DNA of 8,479 nucleotides from CAYZQE01 sp964480635 (GCA_964480635.1 CAYZQE010000101.1:1-8479), one strand, 5' to 3'; counted from the stretch's first letter, positions 1 to 7,113 are shown. The notes: a model not told the origin generated them from the letters alone. A program made the numbers and translations.

Positions 1-85
1 TGCATAACTCCGCGACTTCACCAATGGTGAAGTAACGTTTACCTGGTATAACAGGTAGTTCGTTATTATTACTCGGTTCCAGCAT
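1..85 (-). CDS. MerR-family transcriptional regulator, N-terminal fragment
   Basis: Only the first 28 codons lie in the window; the gene continues past base 1. The readable N-terminus contains GKRYFTIGEVAELC, the opening of the winged helix-turn-helix of MerR-type regulators, where the TIGEVAEL helix starts the DNA-binding domain. The ATG at 85-83 lies inside the end of ihfA, so the two genes overlap by 17 bases in different frames. This suggests co-transcription and translational coupling. A small MerR-like regulator directly after ihfA is a common arrangement in gammaproteobacteria; its target and effector are not known to me. The family call is based on a short stretch but a typical one. 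No effector domain can be assessed. Confidence 0.8.
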   Translation of the reverse strand, partial: MLEPSNNNELPVIPGKRYFTIGEVAELC

Positions 86-365
86 ATGCTTCTACTCTAA
101 TTTTTAATTTTTGGCCTGGTCTAAAAGTCACAACACTGCGCGCCGAAATTGCTATTTCTTCGCCAGTTTTTGGGTTTCTGCCCGGTCTTTCTTTTTTTTC
201 ACGTAATACAAAATTACCAAAACCAGATAACTTAACTTGGTTGCCCGATTCTAGTGCTACTTTAATTTCTTCAAAAAATTGCTCTACGATCTCTTTGGCT
301 TCTCTTTTATTCAAGCCAAGCTCATTAAACAACATCTCTGCCATATCGGCTTTCGTCAACGACAT
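69..365 (-). CDS. ihfA: Integration host factor subunit alpha
   Basis: This is a 98-residue HU/IHF-family protein, nearly the same length as E. coli IHF-alpha (99). IHF-alpha pairs with IHF-beta and bends DNA sharply at specific sites, acting in the nucleoid in recombination, replication and promoter architecture. The N-terminal helices run over residues 1-45. The conserved KLSGFGNF turn is at 45-52 and the beta-arm signature RPGRNPKTGE at 60-69. It includes Pro65, the proline that intercalates between base pairs. VVTFRPGQKLK at 78-88 closes the core. The ATG shares one base with the pheT stop (TAATG), and a GAGGG Shine-Dalgarno lies inside the pheT end, seven bases upstream. It is therefore the last-but-one gene of the pheST transcript, as in E. 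coli. IHF-alpha rather than HU or IHF-beta is supported by the context and the AISARSVVTF segment. Confidence 0.97.
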   Translation of the reverse strand: MSLTKADMAEMLFNELGLNKREAKEIVEQFFEEIKVALESGNQVKLSGFGNFVLREKKERPGRNPKTGEEIAISARSVVTFRPGQKLKIRVEAYAGTE

Positions 366-2740
366 TAAGCGTCCCTCAGTACCGCATTGTGATTATTTTT
401 TAAAGAAGTGAGTACTTTATTCATTATTTTATCCACGTCTTCATCGACTAGAGTGCGGGAAAAATCCTGTAAAATCAAGCCCAAAGCGACACTTTTTAAA
501 TTATTTATTAATTCTTTGCCAGTATAGACGTCAAATACAAAAACGTCCTGACAATTTTGTATTTTCAGTGATTTAACGGTTTCAATTAAACTATTAACAT
601 CCACCGTTGAATCAACCATTAAAGCAATGTCTCTACGAATGGATGGAAACTTAGATAGCTCGCTAAATTCTGCTAACCGAGAGTCACTTAATGCATCTAA
701 TTCAATATGAAAACAATACACAGTTTCTGAGATGTTTAATGACTTTAAAACTTCTGGGTGCAATGCACCAAAATAGCCAACGACCTCATTATTTACTGTA
801 ATATCAGCTGATTGGCCAGGGTGTAATATGCTCAATTCTGAACGTTTAAAGCTATAAGCATCAATATTTCCTGTCGCACTTAATAACGCCTCTACATCAC
901 CCTTAAGGTCATAAAAATCAACTTGTTTTGCATTCTCCCAACTTTCTGTGGCAAGGTCACCACAGATCACACCTGATATATGACGTTTTTGTTCTAGCTC
1001 ACCAGACTTAGGCACAAAGCATAAACCTGTTTCAAATAGGCGTACGCGTGGTTGTTGCCTGTTTAAGTTATATCGCAATGCATTCATTAAACCAGCCAAC
1101 AGCGTTGTTCGCATGATAGACAATTCACTTGAAATGGGGTTAGCCAAAGCTAATGTTTCTTGCTTTGGGCCTAAGATCGCTTGTAATTCTTCGGATACAA
1201 ATGAATAGGTAATCGCTTCGAAATAGCCTTTTTCGACTAATAAATCTTTCAAATATTGATTATCTGTTTTTGTCTCAGAGAAGGAATCCATTTTTGGATG
1301 TGCTGCCCCAGTCGTACCAGGGATATTGTCATAGCCATATAAACGGCCAATCTCTTCTATTAAATCTGCTTCTATATTGATATCAAAGCGATAACTGGGT
1401 GCAGTTACAGCCCAACCATCAGCATTAGTTTCGAGAGTCATTTCTAAATTAGAAAGATATTGTTCAATTTGTTCAGCAGTCGTCTGGATACCTAACATTT
1501 TTGTCACTTGTTTATGACGCAAAATAACGACAGGGTTACTTGGTAATTCGCTTTCAATAGATTCTTTCGTTAACGGCCCTGCTTCACCACCAATAATATC
1601 TAGCAATAGAGCCGTGGCTCTTTGAATTGCTTTTTCGGGTAATGCTGGATCTACGCCACGCTCAAAACGATGTGACGAATCGGTATGCAGGCCATAACTT
1701 CTGGCCTTACCTGCAATTTTAATAGGATTAAAAAATGCAGCTTCTAAAAAGATGTTTTTAGTGGCACCTTGCACCGAACTGGCTTGACCACCCATAATAC
1801 CGGCTACCGCTAAGGCTTTAGATTTATCGGCAATAACTAAGGTATCATCACGCAAAGTAATCTCAGAGCCATCTAGCAATTCTATTTTTTCATCTTTCGT
1901 TGCATGTCTAACGACGATAGCCGTATCGATTTTATCCAGATCAAAGCCATGCATTGGCTGACCCAGCTCTAACATGACGTAATTTGTAACATCAACAACA
2001 GGACTAATTGCTCTTAAACCACTACGGCGCAACGCTTCTTGCATCCACATGGGTGTTGGCTTAGTCACATCTACATTTTTAATAACACGACCAATATAAC
2101 GGGCGCAGCTATCTTTTTGCTTAATATCAACATTCAAAGAATCAGTGATGGATGATTCAATAGCATTAATGTCAACTTGGTTTAGGGCTAAATTATTGTT
2201 TGCAGCGACTTCTCTTGCTATGCCTAATACACTTAAGCAATCGCCTCTATTGGGTGTTAAATCGACTTCGATGATATTGTCATCCAAATCAAATAGGTTA
2301 GTAATAGATTGCCCTATTTCGGCATCATTAGGTAATTCCATGATACCCTCTGATGCTTCAGCCATTCCAATTTCTTTGGCTGAACATACCATACCAAATG
2401 ACTCGACACCGCGTAGCTTGGCTTTTTTAATTTTAATGCCCGGTAATTCTGCACCCACTTGAGCAAATACAACTTTCATGCCTTGCTTAATATTTGCGGC
2501 ACCGCAGATCACTTGCACTAAATCAGCTGAACCATCATTCACTTGGCAAAGGTTTAATTTATCGGCATCAGGGTGTTTTTCTAATGTCATCACTTGTGCA
2601 ACAACAATTTTGTCTAATGCTGGGGCAGCGGGCTCGACAGAATCGACCTCTAAACCAGCCATTGTTAACTGGTGAATTAATGCATCAGTTGTTAAATTTG
2701 GGTTAGCCCACTGACGTAACCAATTTTCACTTATTTTCAT
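365..2740 (-). CDS. pheT: Phenylalanine--tRNA ligase beta subunit
   Basis: This 791-residue protein (E. coli 795) is the beta chain of the alpha2-beta2 cytosolic PheRS, which charges tRNA-Phe; the beta chain binds tRNA and edits mischarged Tyr-tRNA-Phe. The start MKISENWLRQW is typical. An OB-fold tRNA-binding domain covers about residues 39-148 (HPDADKLNLC at 56-65). VDLTPNRGDCLS at 159-170 leads into the B3/B4 editing domain. The HTDSSHRFERGVDP signature is at 352-365, and the B5 domain is about 400-475 (EADLIEEIGRLYGYD at 457-471). The catalytic-like core follows. The C-terminal ferredoxin-fold anticodon-binding domain starts near SKFPSIRRDIALMVD (696-710). The ATG is 12 bases after the pheS stop with a GGGAG ribosome binding site, and its stop overlaps the ihfA start by one base, so the three genes form one operon. 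No frameshift or missing domain is seen. Confidence 0.98.
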   Translation of the reverse strand: MKISENWLRQWANPNLTTDALIHQLTMAGLEVDSVEPAAPALDKIVVAQVMTLEKHPDADKLNLCQVNDGSADLVQVICGAANIKQGMKVVFAQVGAELPGIKIKKAKLRGVESFGMVCSAKEIGMAEASEGIMELPNDAEIGQSITNLFDLDDNIIEVDLTPNRGDCLSVLGIAREVAANNNLALNQVDINAIESSITDSLNVDIKQKDSCARYIGRVIKNVDVTKPTPMWMQEALRRSGLRAISPVVDVTNYVMLELGQPMHGFDLDKIDTAIVVRHATKDEKIELLDGSEITLRDDTLVIADKSKALAVAGIMGGQASSVQGATKNIFLEAAFFNPIKIAGKARSYGLHTDSSHRFERGVDPALPEKAIQRATALLLDIIGGEAGPLTKESIESELPSNPVVILRHKQVTKMLGIQTTAEQIEQYLSNLEMTLETNADGWAVTAPSYRFDINIEADLIEEIGRLYGYDNIPGTTGAAHPKMDSFSETKTDNQYLKDLLVEKGYFEAITYSFVSEELQAILGPKQETLALANPISSELSIMRTTLLAGLMNALRYNLNRQQPRVRLFETGLCFVPKSGELEQKRHISGVICGDLATESWENAKQVDFYDLKGDVEALLSATGNIDAYSFKRSELSILHPGQSADITVNNEVVGYFGALHPEVLKSLNISETVYCFHIELDALSDSRLAEFSELSKFPSIRRDIALMVDSTVDVNSLIETVKSLKIQNCQDVFVFDVYTGKELINNLKSVALGLILQDFSRTLVDEDVDKIMNKVLTSLKNNHNAVLRDA

Positions 2741-2752
2741 ATCAGTTGCTCC

Positions 2753-3775
2753 CTATTGAAATTGCTTTAAGAAGCGAAGATCGTTTTCAAAAAATAAACG
2801 TAAATCATTAACGCCATAACGTAACATGGCTAAACGTTCAACACCCATACCAAAAGCATAGGCTGTGTATTTATCGGCATCTACCTTAGTGTGCTCGAAA
2901 ATTTTAGGGTGCACCATGCCGCAGCCTAATACTTCTAACCAACCGGTATGGCTACACACACGGCAACCATTGCCTTCACACATAACACAGCTGATATCCA
3001 CTTCCATGGATGGCTCTGTAAATGGAAAATAAGAAGGACGGAATCTTGTTTGTAAATTGTCGTCTTCAAAGAATAACTTTAAAAACTCTTGTAAAGTCCC
3101 TTTTAAATCAGAAAACGATACATTTTCATCGACCAACAAACCTTCTACTTGATGAAACATAGGCGTATGTGTGATATCAGAGTCACAACGATACACACGG
3201 CCAGGAGCGATAATACGCACGGGAGGCTCGGCATGCTCTAGCACTCTAATTTGTACCGGTGATGTATGCGTTCTTAACAGCGTATTTTCGTTAAAATAAA
3301 AGGTATCGTGCATAGCCCGTGCAGGATGATGCGCAGGGATATTAAGTGCTTCGAAGTTATGAAAATCATCTTCTACTTCTGGCCCTTCGGCCACATCAAA
3401 ACCCAATTTACCAAACATTTTTTGAATGCGGTTCATGGTCATGGTAACAGGATGGAGACCACCTGCTTGTTGTTGACGACCCGGCAAACTAATGTCTATC
3501 GTTTCGTCTTTTAATTTTTGGGCAATTCTTAATGTTTCTAATTGCGCTTTCTTTTCTTCTAATAGTTTCTGAACAGCTTGTTTAACAAGGTTAATTGCCT
3601 GCCCCGCTTCACGTCGTTGGTCGCCCGGTAACTTGGAAAGACTTTTAAGTTGTTCGGTAATTTTGCCTTTTTTACCTAAATAATGAACACGCAGTTCATC
3701 TAGTTCGGCTAATGCAGACGCATCAGAAATGGCTTTTGTTGCTGCCTGTTGCAGCGAATCGAGTTGTTCAGACAC
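2753..3775 (-). CDS. pheS: Phenylalanine--tRNA ligase alpha subunit
   Basis: This 340-residue protein is the catalytic alpha chain of PheRS, a class II synthetase that forms Phe-AMP and Phe-tRNA-Phe. A coiled-coil N-terminal arm occupies about residues 1-90. GGLHPV at 105-110 opens the catalytic domain. Motif 2 is at GRVYRCDSDITHTPMFHQVEG (192-212) and motif 3 at FGMGVERLAMLRYG (308-321). Ala307 aligns with E. coli Ala294, which lines the Phe pocket. It is 13 residues longer than the E. coli protein (327), mainly because of a four-cysteine insert at 263-274 (C-x2-C-x4-C-x2-C). Such inserts occur in PheS of many bacteria and may bind a metal; that is an inference. The start is a GTG at 3775-3773 with only a weak AAGAAG upstream. 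No ATG is available nearby, and residue 2 onward matches the family. It lies downstream of a hairpin terminator, so expression is probably attenuated. Confidence 0.97.
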   Translation of the reverse strand: MSEQLDSLQQAATKAISDASALAELDELRVHYLGKKGKITEQLKSLSKLPGDQRREAGQAINLVKQAVQKLLEEKKAQLETLRIAQKLKDETIDISLPGRQQQAGGLHPVTMTMNRIQKMFGKLGFDVAEGPEVEDDFHNFEALNIPAHHPARAMHDTFYFNENTLLRTHTSPVQIRVLEHAEPPVRIIAPGRVYRCDSDITHTPMFHQVEGLLVDENVSFSDLKGTLQEFLKLFFEDDNLQTRFRPSYFPFTEPSMEVDISCVMCEGNGCRVCSHTGWLEVLGCGMVHPKIFEHTKVDADKYTAYAFGMGVERLAMLRYGVNDLRLFFENDLRFLKQFQ

Positions 3776-3787
3776 AATATTGGCTTC

Positions 3788-3823
3788 TTAAATGTAAAAA
3801 AAAGGCCCGGAGACAAAAAACAT
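3788..3823 (-). other. Possible Phe-rich leader mini-ORF upstream of pheS
   Basis: An 11-codon frame, ATG to TAA, reads MFFVSGPFFYI. It has four TTT Phe codons plus one Tyr codon and ends 12 bases before the pheS GTG, in the same frame. E. coli pheST is controlled by attenuation through the Phe-rich leader peptide PheM, encoded between rplT and pheS, so position and composition fit. Against it, the ATG lies in the loop of the terminator hairpin rather than upstream of it, and two of the Phe codons are simply the U-tract. The only Shine-Dalgarno candidate (AAAAGG, within the 5' arm) would be masked by the hairpin. It may be a real leader, a coupling ORF for pheS or a by-product of T-runs; translation is unproven. 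Confidence 0.3.
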
Positions 3824-3838
3824 GCCCGAGCCTTTTTT
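3796..3838 (-). terminator. Intrinsic terminator or attenuator between rplT and pheS
   Basis: On the minus strand the arm AAAAAAGGCTCGG (3838-3826) pairs over 13 bp, with one U-G wobble, to CCGGGCCTTTTTT (3810-3798). The loop is 15 bases, and the 3' arm runs into a tract of eight T (3803-3796). This is a textbook rho-independent signal. It begins 15 bases after the rplT stop and ends 20 bases before the pheS start. Because pheS has no obvious separate promoter in the 77-base gap, the signal probably works as a partial terminator or attenuator that lowers pheST-ihfA expression relative to the ribosomal genes, in the same position as the pheM attenuator of E. coli. Confidence 0.85.
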
Positions 3839-3852
3839 AAGAGTGATACTGC

Positions 3853-4221
3853 TTATGCAGCAGCTGACGCTAGACCTTCTTTCGCTTTTTCTACTAAAAC
3901 AGTAAATGCTGCTTTATCAAAAATAGCGATATCAGAAAGAACTTTACGATCAATCTCAATGTTGGCTTTCTTAAGGCCGTTCATGAAGACACTATAAGAC
4001 ATTCCGTTCATACGCGTTGCTGCGTTAATACGGGCAATCCAAAGTGCTCTAAATTGACGTTTACGCTGACGACGATCTCGGTATGCGTATTGGCCTGCTT
4101 TAGTAACAGCTTGTTTTGCGACACGAAATATTTTACTACGAGCTCCGTAATAACCTTTCGCTTGGTCTAAGACTTTTTTGTGTTTAGCATGTGCTGTAAC
4201 ACCACGTTTTACTCTAGGCAT
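3853..4221 (-). CDS. rplT: 50S ribosomal protein L20
   Basis: This 122-residue basic protein (E. coli 118) is an early-assembly protein of the large ribosomal subunit that binds 23S rRNA. The start MPRVKRGVTAHAKHKKVLDQ, the GYYGARSKIFRVAKQAV segment and the RDRRQRKRQFRALWIARIN stretch (about residues 49-67) are diagnostic. The last residues (GLASAAA) form a short nonconserved tail. The ATG lies 11 bases after the rpmI stop, and a clear AAGGAG Shine-Dalgarno overlaps that stop codon, so translation of rpmI and rplT is likely coupled. In E. coli, L20 also represses its own operon by binding the mRNA upstream of rpmI; the structured spacer here is the likely counterpart. Confidence 0.98.
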   Translation of the reverse strand: MPRVKRGVTAHAKHKKVLDQAKGYYGARSKIFRVAKQAVTKAGQYAYRDRRQRKRQFRALWIARINAATRMNGMSYSVFMNGLKKANIEIDRKVLSDIAIFDKAAFTVLVEKAKEGLASAAA

Positions 4222-4232
4222 ATTCTAACTCC

Positions 4233-4430
4233 TTAACTGTATGGCATCATACGGCGTACCGCACGAACATCGTTGGCATGAACTTGAAGCATTTCGCCTA
4301 ATTGGCGTTTACGCTTACTACTTTTCTTAGTCAGAATATGACGTAAATGAGACTGGCTTCTTTTAAAGTTGCCCGCAGCATTACGCTTGAAGCGCTTTGC
4401 AGCACCTCGGTTGGTTTTTATCTTCGGCAT
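4233..4430 (-). CDS. rpmI: 50S ribosomal protein L35
   Basis: This 65-residue, strongly basic protein has exactly the length of E. coli L35 and the family start MPKIKTNRGAAKRFKRNAAG. The core LRHILTKKSSKRKRQL (about residues 38-53) and the terminal MMPYS match the family. It is a component of the large ribosomal subunit. The ATG at 4430-4428 is preceded by GGAG with a six-base spacer. The reading frame stays open upstream to an ATG at 4517, adding 29 residues, but that extension has no conserved sequence and starts inside a hairpin loop, so the 4430 start is chosen. It is cotranscribed with rplT, 11 bases downstream. Confidence 0.97.
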   Translation of the reverse strand: MPKIKTNRGAAKRFKRNAAGNFKRSQSHLRHILTKKSSKRKRQLGEMLQVHANDVRAVRRMMPYS

Positions 4431-4647
4431 TTCAAACTCCCGTTTGATAGATTTTAACAATGTTTTACAAGCTATCCTTTGCTTAATAAAACGACGATAA
4501 ATAAAACATAAGCTCATGTTTTATTTAGCCGGCACTTCCTGTACCGAGAGAGTGTAAACACTCCCTATCACCCTAGACGTCGGAGTCCTACGTCGTCGGA
4601 ATGAATTTAGTGAGATAAATCAGCTCTAATTAACAAGCTGCATTATC
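4431..4647 (-). promoter_or_regulatory. Structured infC-rpmI leader, probable L20 autoregulatory region
   Basis: This 217-base spacer holds no gene but several consecutive hairpins on the transcribed strand. One starts at the infC stop (AGATAA/TTATCT around CAGCT/AGCTG, 4613-4648). Next are a 5-bp stem at 4576-4594 (ACGTC/GACGT), then GAGTGT/ACACTC, then TCGGTAC/GTGCCGG with wobble pairs. A perfect 12-bp AT-rich stem follows at 4498-4527, and a GGAG ribosome binding site precedes rpmI. In E. coli the same spacer carries the pseudoknot and second site through which L20 represses rpmI-rplT translation. The position and the density of structure support the same role here. I could not verify the L20-binding fold or a pseudoknot by eye. 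Confidence 0.5.
4498..4527 (-). repeat. Perfect 12-bp inverted repeat in the rpmI leader
   Basis: The arms TAAATAAAACAT (4527-4516 on the minus strand) and ATGTTTTATTTA (4509-4498) are exactly complementary with a six-base loop, GAGCTT. The RNA would form an AU-rich hairpin about 70 bases before the rpmI start. Low GC and the absence of a following U-tract argue against an ordinary terminator. It more likely contributes to leader folding or RNA processing. Confidence 0.75.
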
Positions 4648-5184
4648 TTAATGTTTCTTTGGTACCATCAACATAATCATTTGACGGCCTTCTGACTGAG
4701 GATACTGATCCACAGTGGCCACTTCTGACATGTCTTCCTCAACTCGTTTAAGCAAGTCACGTCCTAATTCCATATGTGCCATTTCACGCCCTCTAAAACG
4801 GACGGTGATTTTGGTGCGATCTCCAAGCTCAATAAACTTAAGGAGTTTTTTCAGTTTCACCTGATAGTCACCTTCTTCAGTGCCCGGCCTAAACTTAATT
4901 TCTTTAATATGTACTTGACGCTGCTTTTTCTTTTGGTCATGAAGTTTCTTTTTCTTTTGAAACCTAAACTTACCAAAATCCATCAAGCGACAAACAGGAG
5001 GTTTCGCATTCGGTACAATTTCTACCAAATCTAATTCGGCTGCTTTAGCGGCTTGTTTGGCTTCTTGCAAAGTTACAATACCCGCTTGCTCCCCATCTCC
5101 GTCAATTAAACGTATTTGTGGGGCTGTAATATCGTCATTTAAACGCGTTTTATTACCTTTACTACCTTTTTTCTCAACAGCGAT
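4648..5184 (-). CDS. infC: Translation initiation factor IF-3
   Basis: IF3 binds the 30S subunit, prevents premature 50S joining and checks the start codon and initiator tRNA. The frame from an AUC codon at 5184-5182 gives 178 residues (E. coli 180). The N-terminal domain includes RLNDDITAPQIRLIDGDGEQ (about 13-32) and NAKPPVCRLMDFGKF (59-73). A lysine-rich linker covers about 77-89. The C-terminal domain has VHIKEIKFRPGTEEGDYQVK (91-110), RFRGREMAH (129-137) and the end GRQMIMLMVPKKH. No ATG, GTG or TTG occurs in frame between an upstream TAA (5202-5200) and codon 39 (TTG at 5070), which is too late because it would delete conserved sequence. GGAG at 5196-5193 lies eight bases before the AUC. 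E. coli infC uses AUU for IF3 self-repression, so AUC fits. The gene begins 29 bases after thrS. Confidence 0.95.
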   Translation of the reverse strand: MAVEKKGSKGNKTRLNDDITAPQIRLIDGDGEQAGIVTLQEAKQAAKAAELDLVEIVPNAKPPVCRLMDFGKFRFQKKKKLHDQKKKQRQVHIKEIKFRPGTEEGDYQVKLKKLLKFIELGDRTKITVRFRGREMAHMELGRDLLKRVEEDMSEVATVDQYPQSEGRQMIMLMVPKKH

Positions 5185-5196
5185 GTCGATGTCTCC
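5182..5196 (-). promoter_or_regulatory. infC ribosome binding site with AUC start codon
   Basis: The minus strand reads GGAGACATCGACATC. GGAG is the Shine-Dalgarno and the second ATC (5184-5182), eight bases later, is the probable start. It yields the N-terminus (M)AVEKKGSKGNKTRLNDD. The first ATC (5190-5188) is only two bases from GGAG and is too close. IF3 discriminates against non-AUG/GUG/UUG starts, so this start would give feedback control. Confidence 0.8.
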
Positions 5197-5213
5197 TGCT
5201 TATATTAACTAAT

Positions 5214-7106
5214 TTATTTAACTGAAAGTGTCGCCACAAACTCATCAATTGACATAGCACCGTGATCGGTACCGTCTTGAGATCGGACTGCAACTTGATT
5301 ATTTTCCATTTCACGGTCACCAATAACCAATAAATATGGAACACGCTTTAATGTGTGCTCGCGGATTTTAAAGCCGATCTTCTCATTTCTCAAGTCTGAA
5401 TTGACCCTAAACCCCTGTTTTTTCAGATTTTCTTCAATTTTCTTCACATATTCGGCTTGTTTGTCCGTAATATTCAATAAAACGGCCTGAACAGGCGCTA
5501 ACCAAACTGGAAATTTACCTTCAAATTCTTCTATCAAAATCCCAATAAAACGTTCGATTGAACCTAAAATGGCACGATGCAGCATCACAGGAACTTGTTT
5601 ACTGCCATCTTCAGCCACAAAATGTGCATCTAAACGACCTGGCATTGAAAAATCGACTTGAATGGTTCCACATTGCCAAACACGCCCAATGCAGTCTTTT
5701 AATGAAAACTCTATTTTAGGTCCATAAAAAGCGCCTTCACCTGGCTGTAATGTAAAATCTAATCCTTTATTATTTAGGGCTTCTTCTAAAGCATTCTCTG
5801 CTTTATCCCATAAATGATCTTCACCGACTCTTTGCTCTGGTCTGGTTGATAAAGCGATTAAGACATCATTAAAGCCAAAATCTTTATACACTTTAAACAC
5901 AAGGTCAATAAAAGCAGACACTTCGTCTTGCATTTGGTCTTCGGTACAAAAGATATGTGCATCATCTTGCACAAAATTACGCACTCGCATTAAACCATGC
6001 AATGTTCCAGATGGCTCATTGCGATGGCATGAGCCAAATTCTGCCAAACGTAAAGGTAAGTCGCGGTAGCTTTTTAAGCCTTGATTATAAACCTGAATGT
6101 GACAAGGACAGTTCATTGGTTTAACCGCATATTCACGGTTTTCTGATGATGACGTAAACATCATGTCTTGAAACTTTTCCCAGTGGCCTGATTTTTCCCA
6201 CAAAGAGCGGTCAACTAGCTGTGGCGTATTAATTTCTTGATAGTCGTGCATTCTTAACTGCTGACGAATGTAATCTTGAATAATTAAATTAATTTGCCAC
6301 CCATTTTCATGCCAAAACACCATGCCGGGTGCTTCTTCTTGCATATGAAATAAATCTAGTTTTTTACCAATTTTACGGTGATCACGCTTTTCTGCTTCTT
6401 CTATACGGCGAAGGTATTGCTTTAATTCTTTTTTGTTACCCCACGACGTACCATAAATACGCTGGAGCATTTCATTGTTTGAATCACCGCGCCAATAAGC
6501 GCCAGCAAGCTTGGTTAATTTAAAGGCTTTTAAATGCCCTGTCGATGGCACATGGGGGCCGCGACATAAATCAATAAAATCGCCCTGCTGATATAAAGAT
6601 AAATCTTCATCGCTCGGGATGCTTTCTATAATTTCAGCTTTATAAGCTTCGCCCATGTCTTGAAAGAATTGAATCGCTTCATCACGTGTTTTTACCGAAC
6701 GGCTTATTTCAAAGTTCTCTTTAACCAAAGCATTCATTTTATCTTCAATGGCTTTTATATCTTCTGGGCTAAACGACTCTTTATAAGCAAAATCATAAAA
6801 AAAGCCATCCTCAATCACTGGGCCTATAGTTACTTGAGCATCTGGAAATAAAGACTTAACGGCTTGAGCCATAAGATGTGCTGTTGAATGACGAATAACT
6901 TCTAAACCTTCATCAGAACTGCTAGTAATAATGCTTAACGTCGCATCACTTGATATTTCAAAGGCGGTATCGACCATTTTATCGTTAACCTTACCTGCAA
7001 TTGCAGCTTTAGCTAAGCCTGGGCCAATATCAGATGCTACGTCAAAGACAGAAACGGGATGATCGAAAGTTTTTTGAGTGCCATCAGGCAAAGTAATAAC
7101 AGGCAT
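5214..7106 (-). CDS. thrS: Threonine--tRNA ligase
   Basis: This 630-residue class II synthetase (E. coli 642) charges tRNA-Thr in the cytosol. A TGS domain covers residues 1-61 (ITLPDGTQKTFDHPVSV). The editing domain that removes Ser from Ser-tRNA-Thr follows, with its HxxxH pair His73/His77 and Cys181/His185 in DLCRGPH. The catalytic core runs from about 245 to 530. Its zinc ligands align as Cys333, His384 and His510, and motif 2 lies around RLAEFGSCHRNEPSG (353-367). The anticodon-binding domain covers about 535-630. The ATG has GGAG seven bases upstream, and the start matches the family. A TATAAT box about 90 bases upstream and a palindromic leader suggest a separate promoter with post-transcriptional control. 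In E. coli, ThrRS represses its own mRNA. infC follows after 29 bases. Confidence 0.98.
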   Translation of the reverse strand: MPVITLPDGTQKTFDHPVSVFDVASDIGPGLAKAAIAGKVNDKMVDTAFEISSDATLSIITSSSDEGLEVIRHSTAHLMAQAVKSLFPDAQVTIGPVIEDGFFYDFAYKESFSPEDIKAIEDKMNALVKENFEISRSVKTRDEAIQFFQDMGEAYKAEIIESIPSDEDLSLYQQGDFIDLCRGPHVPSTGHLKAFKLTKLAGAYWRGDSNNEMLQRIYGTSWGNKKELKQYLRRIEEAEKRDHRKIGKKLDLFHMQEEAPGMVFWHENGWQINLIIQDYIRQQLRMHDYQEINTPQLVDRSLWEKSGHWEKFQDMMFTSSSENREYAVKPMNCPCHIQVYNQGLKSYRDLPLRLAEFGSCHRNEPSGTLHGLMRVRNFVQDDAHIFCTEDQMQDEVSAFIDLVFKVYKDFGFNDVLIALSTRPEQRVGEDHLWDKAENALEEALNNKGLDFTLQPGEGAFYGPKIEFSLKDCIGRVWQCGTIQVDFSMPGRLDAHFVAEDGSKQVPVMLHRAILGSIERFIGILIEEFEGKFPVWLAPVQAVLLNITDKQAEYVKKIEENLKKQGFRVNSDLRNEKIGFKIREHTLKRVPYLLVIGDREMENNQVAVRSQDGTDHGAMSIDEFVATLSVK

Positions 7107-7113
7107 GTTTTAT

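Noticed and set aside
2145..2706. Plus-strand open frames of 65-105 codons within pheT
   Set aside because: They lie antisense inside a conserved gene, have no ribosome binding site and no recognisable protein features; they are shadows of pheT.
3749..3997. Plus-strand frame of 82 codons across the pheS start, terminator and rplT end
   Set aside because: It runs through a terminator and two conserved genes on the other strand, and its sequence is not protein-like.
4431..4517. N-terminal extension of rpmI by 29 codons to an ATG at 4517
   Set aside because: L35 starts at MPKIK with a good GGAG site; the extension is not L35-like, and its ATG lies in a hairpin loop with no well-spaced Shine-Dalgarno.
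4774..5034. Plus-strand frame of 86 codons inside infC
   Set aside because: Antisense to conserved IF3 sequence; Phe/Leu-rich composition mirrors the Lys/Glu-rich codons of infC.
6329..6851. Plus-strand frames of about 63-64 codons inside thrS
   Set aside because: Antisense shadows of a highly conserved synthetase, with no start signals.
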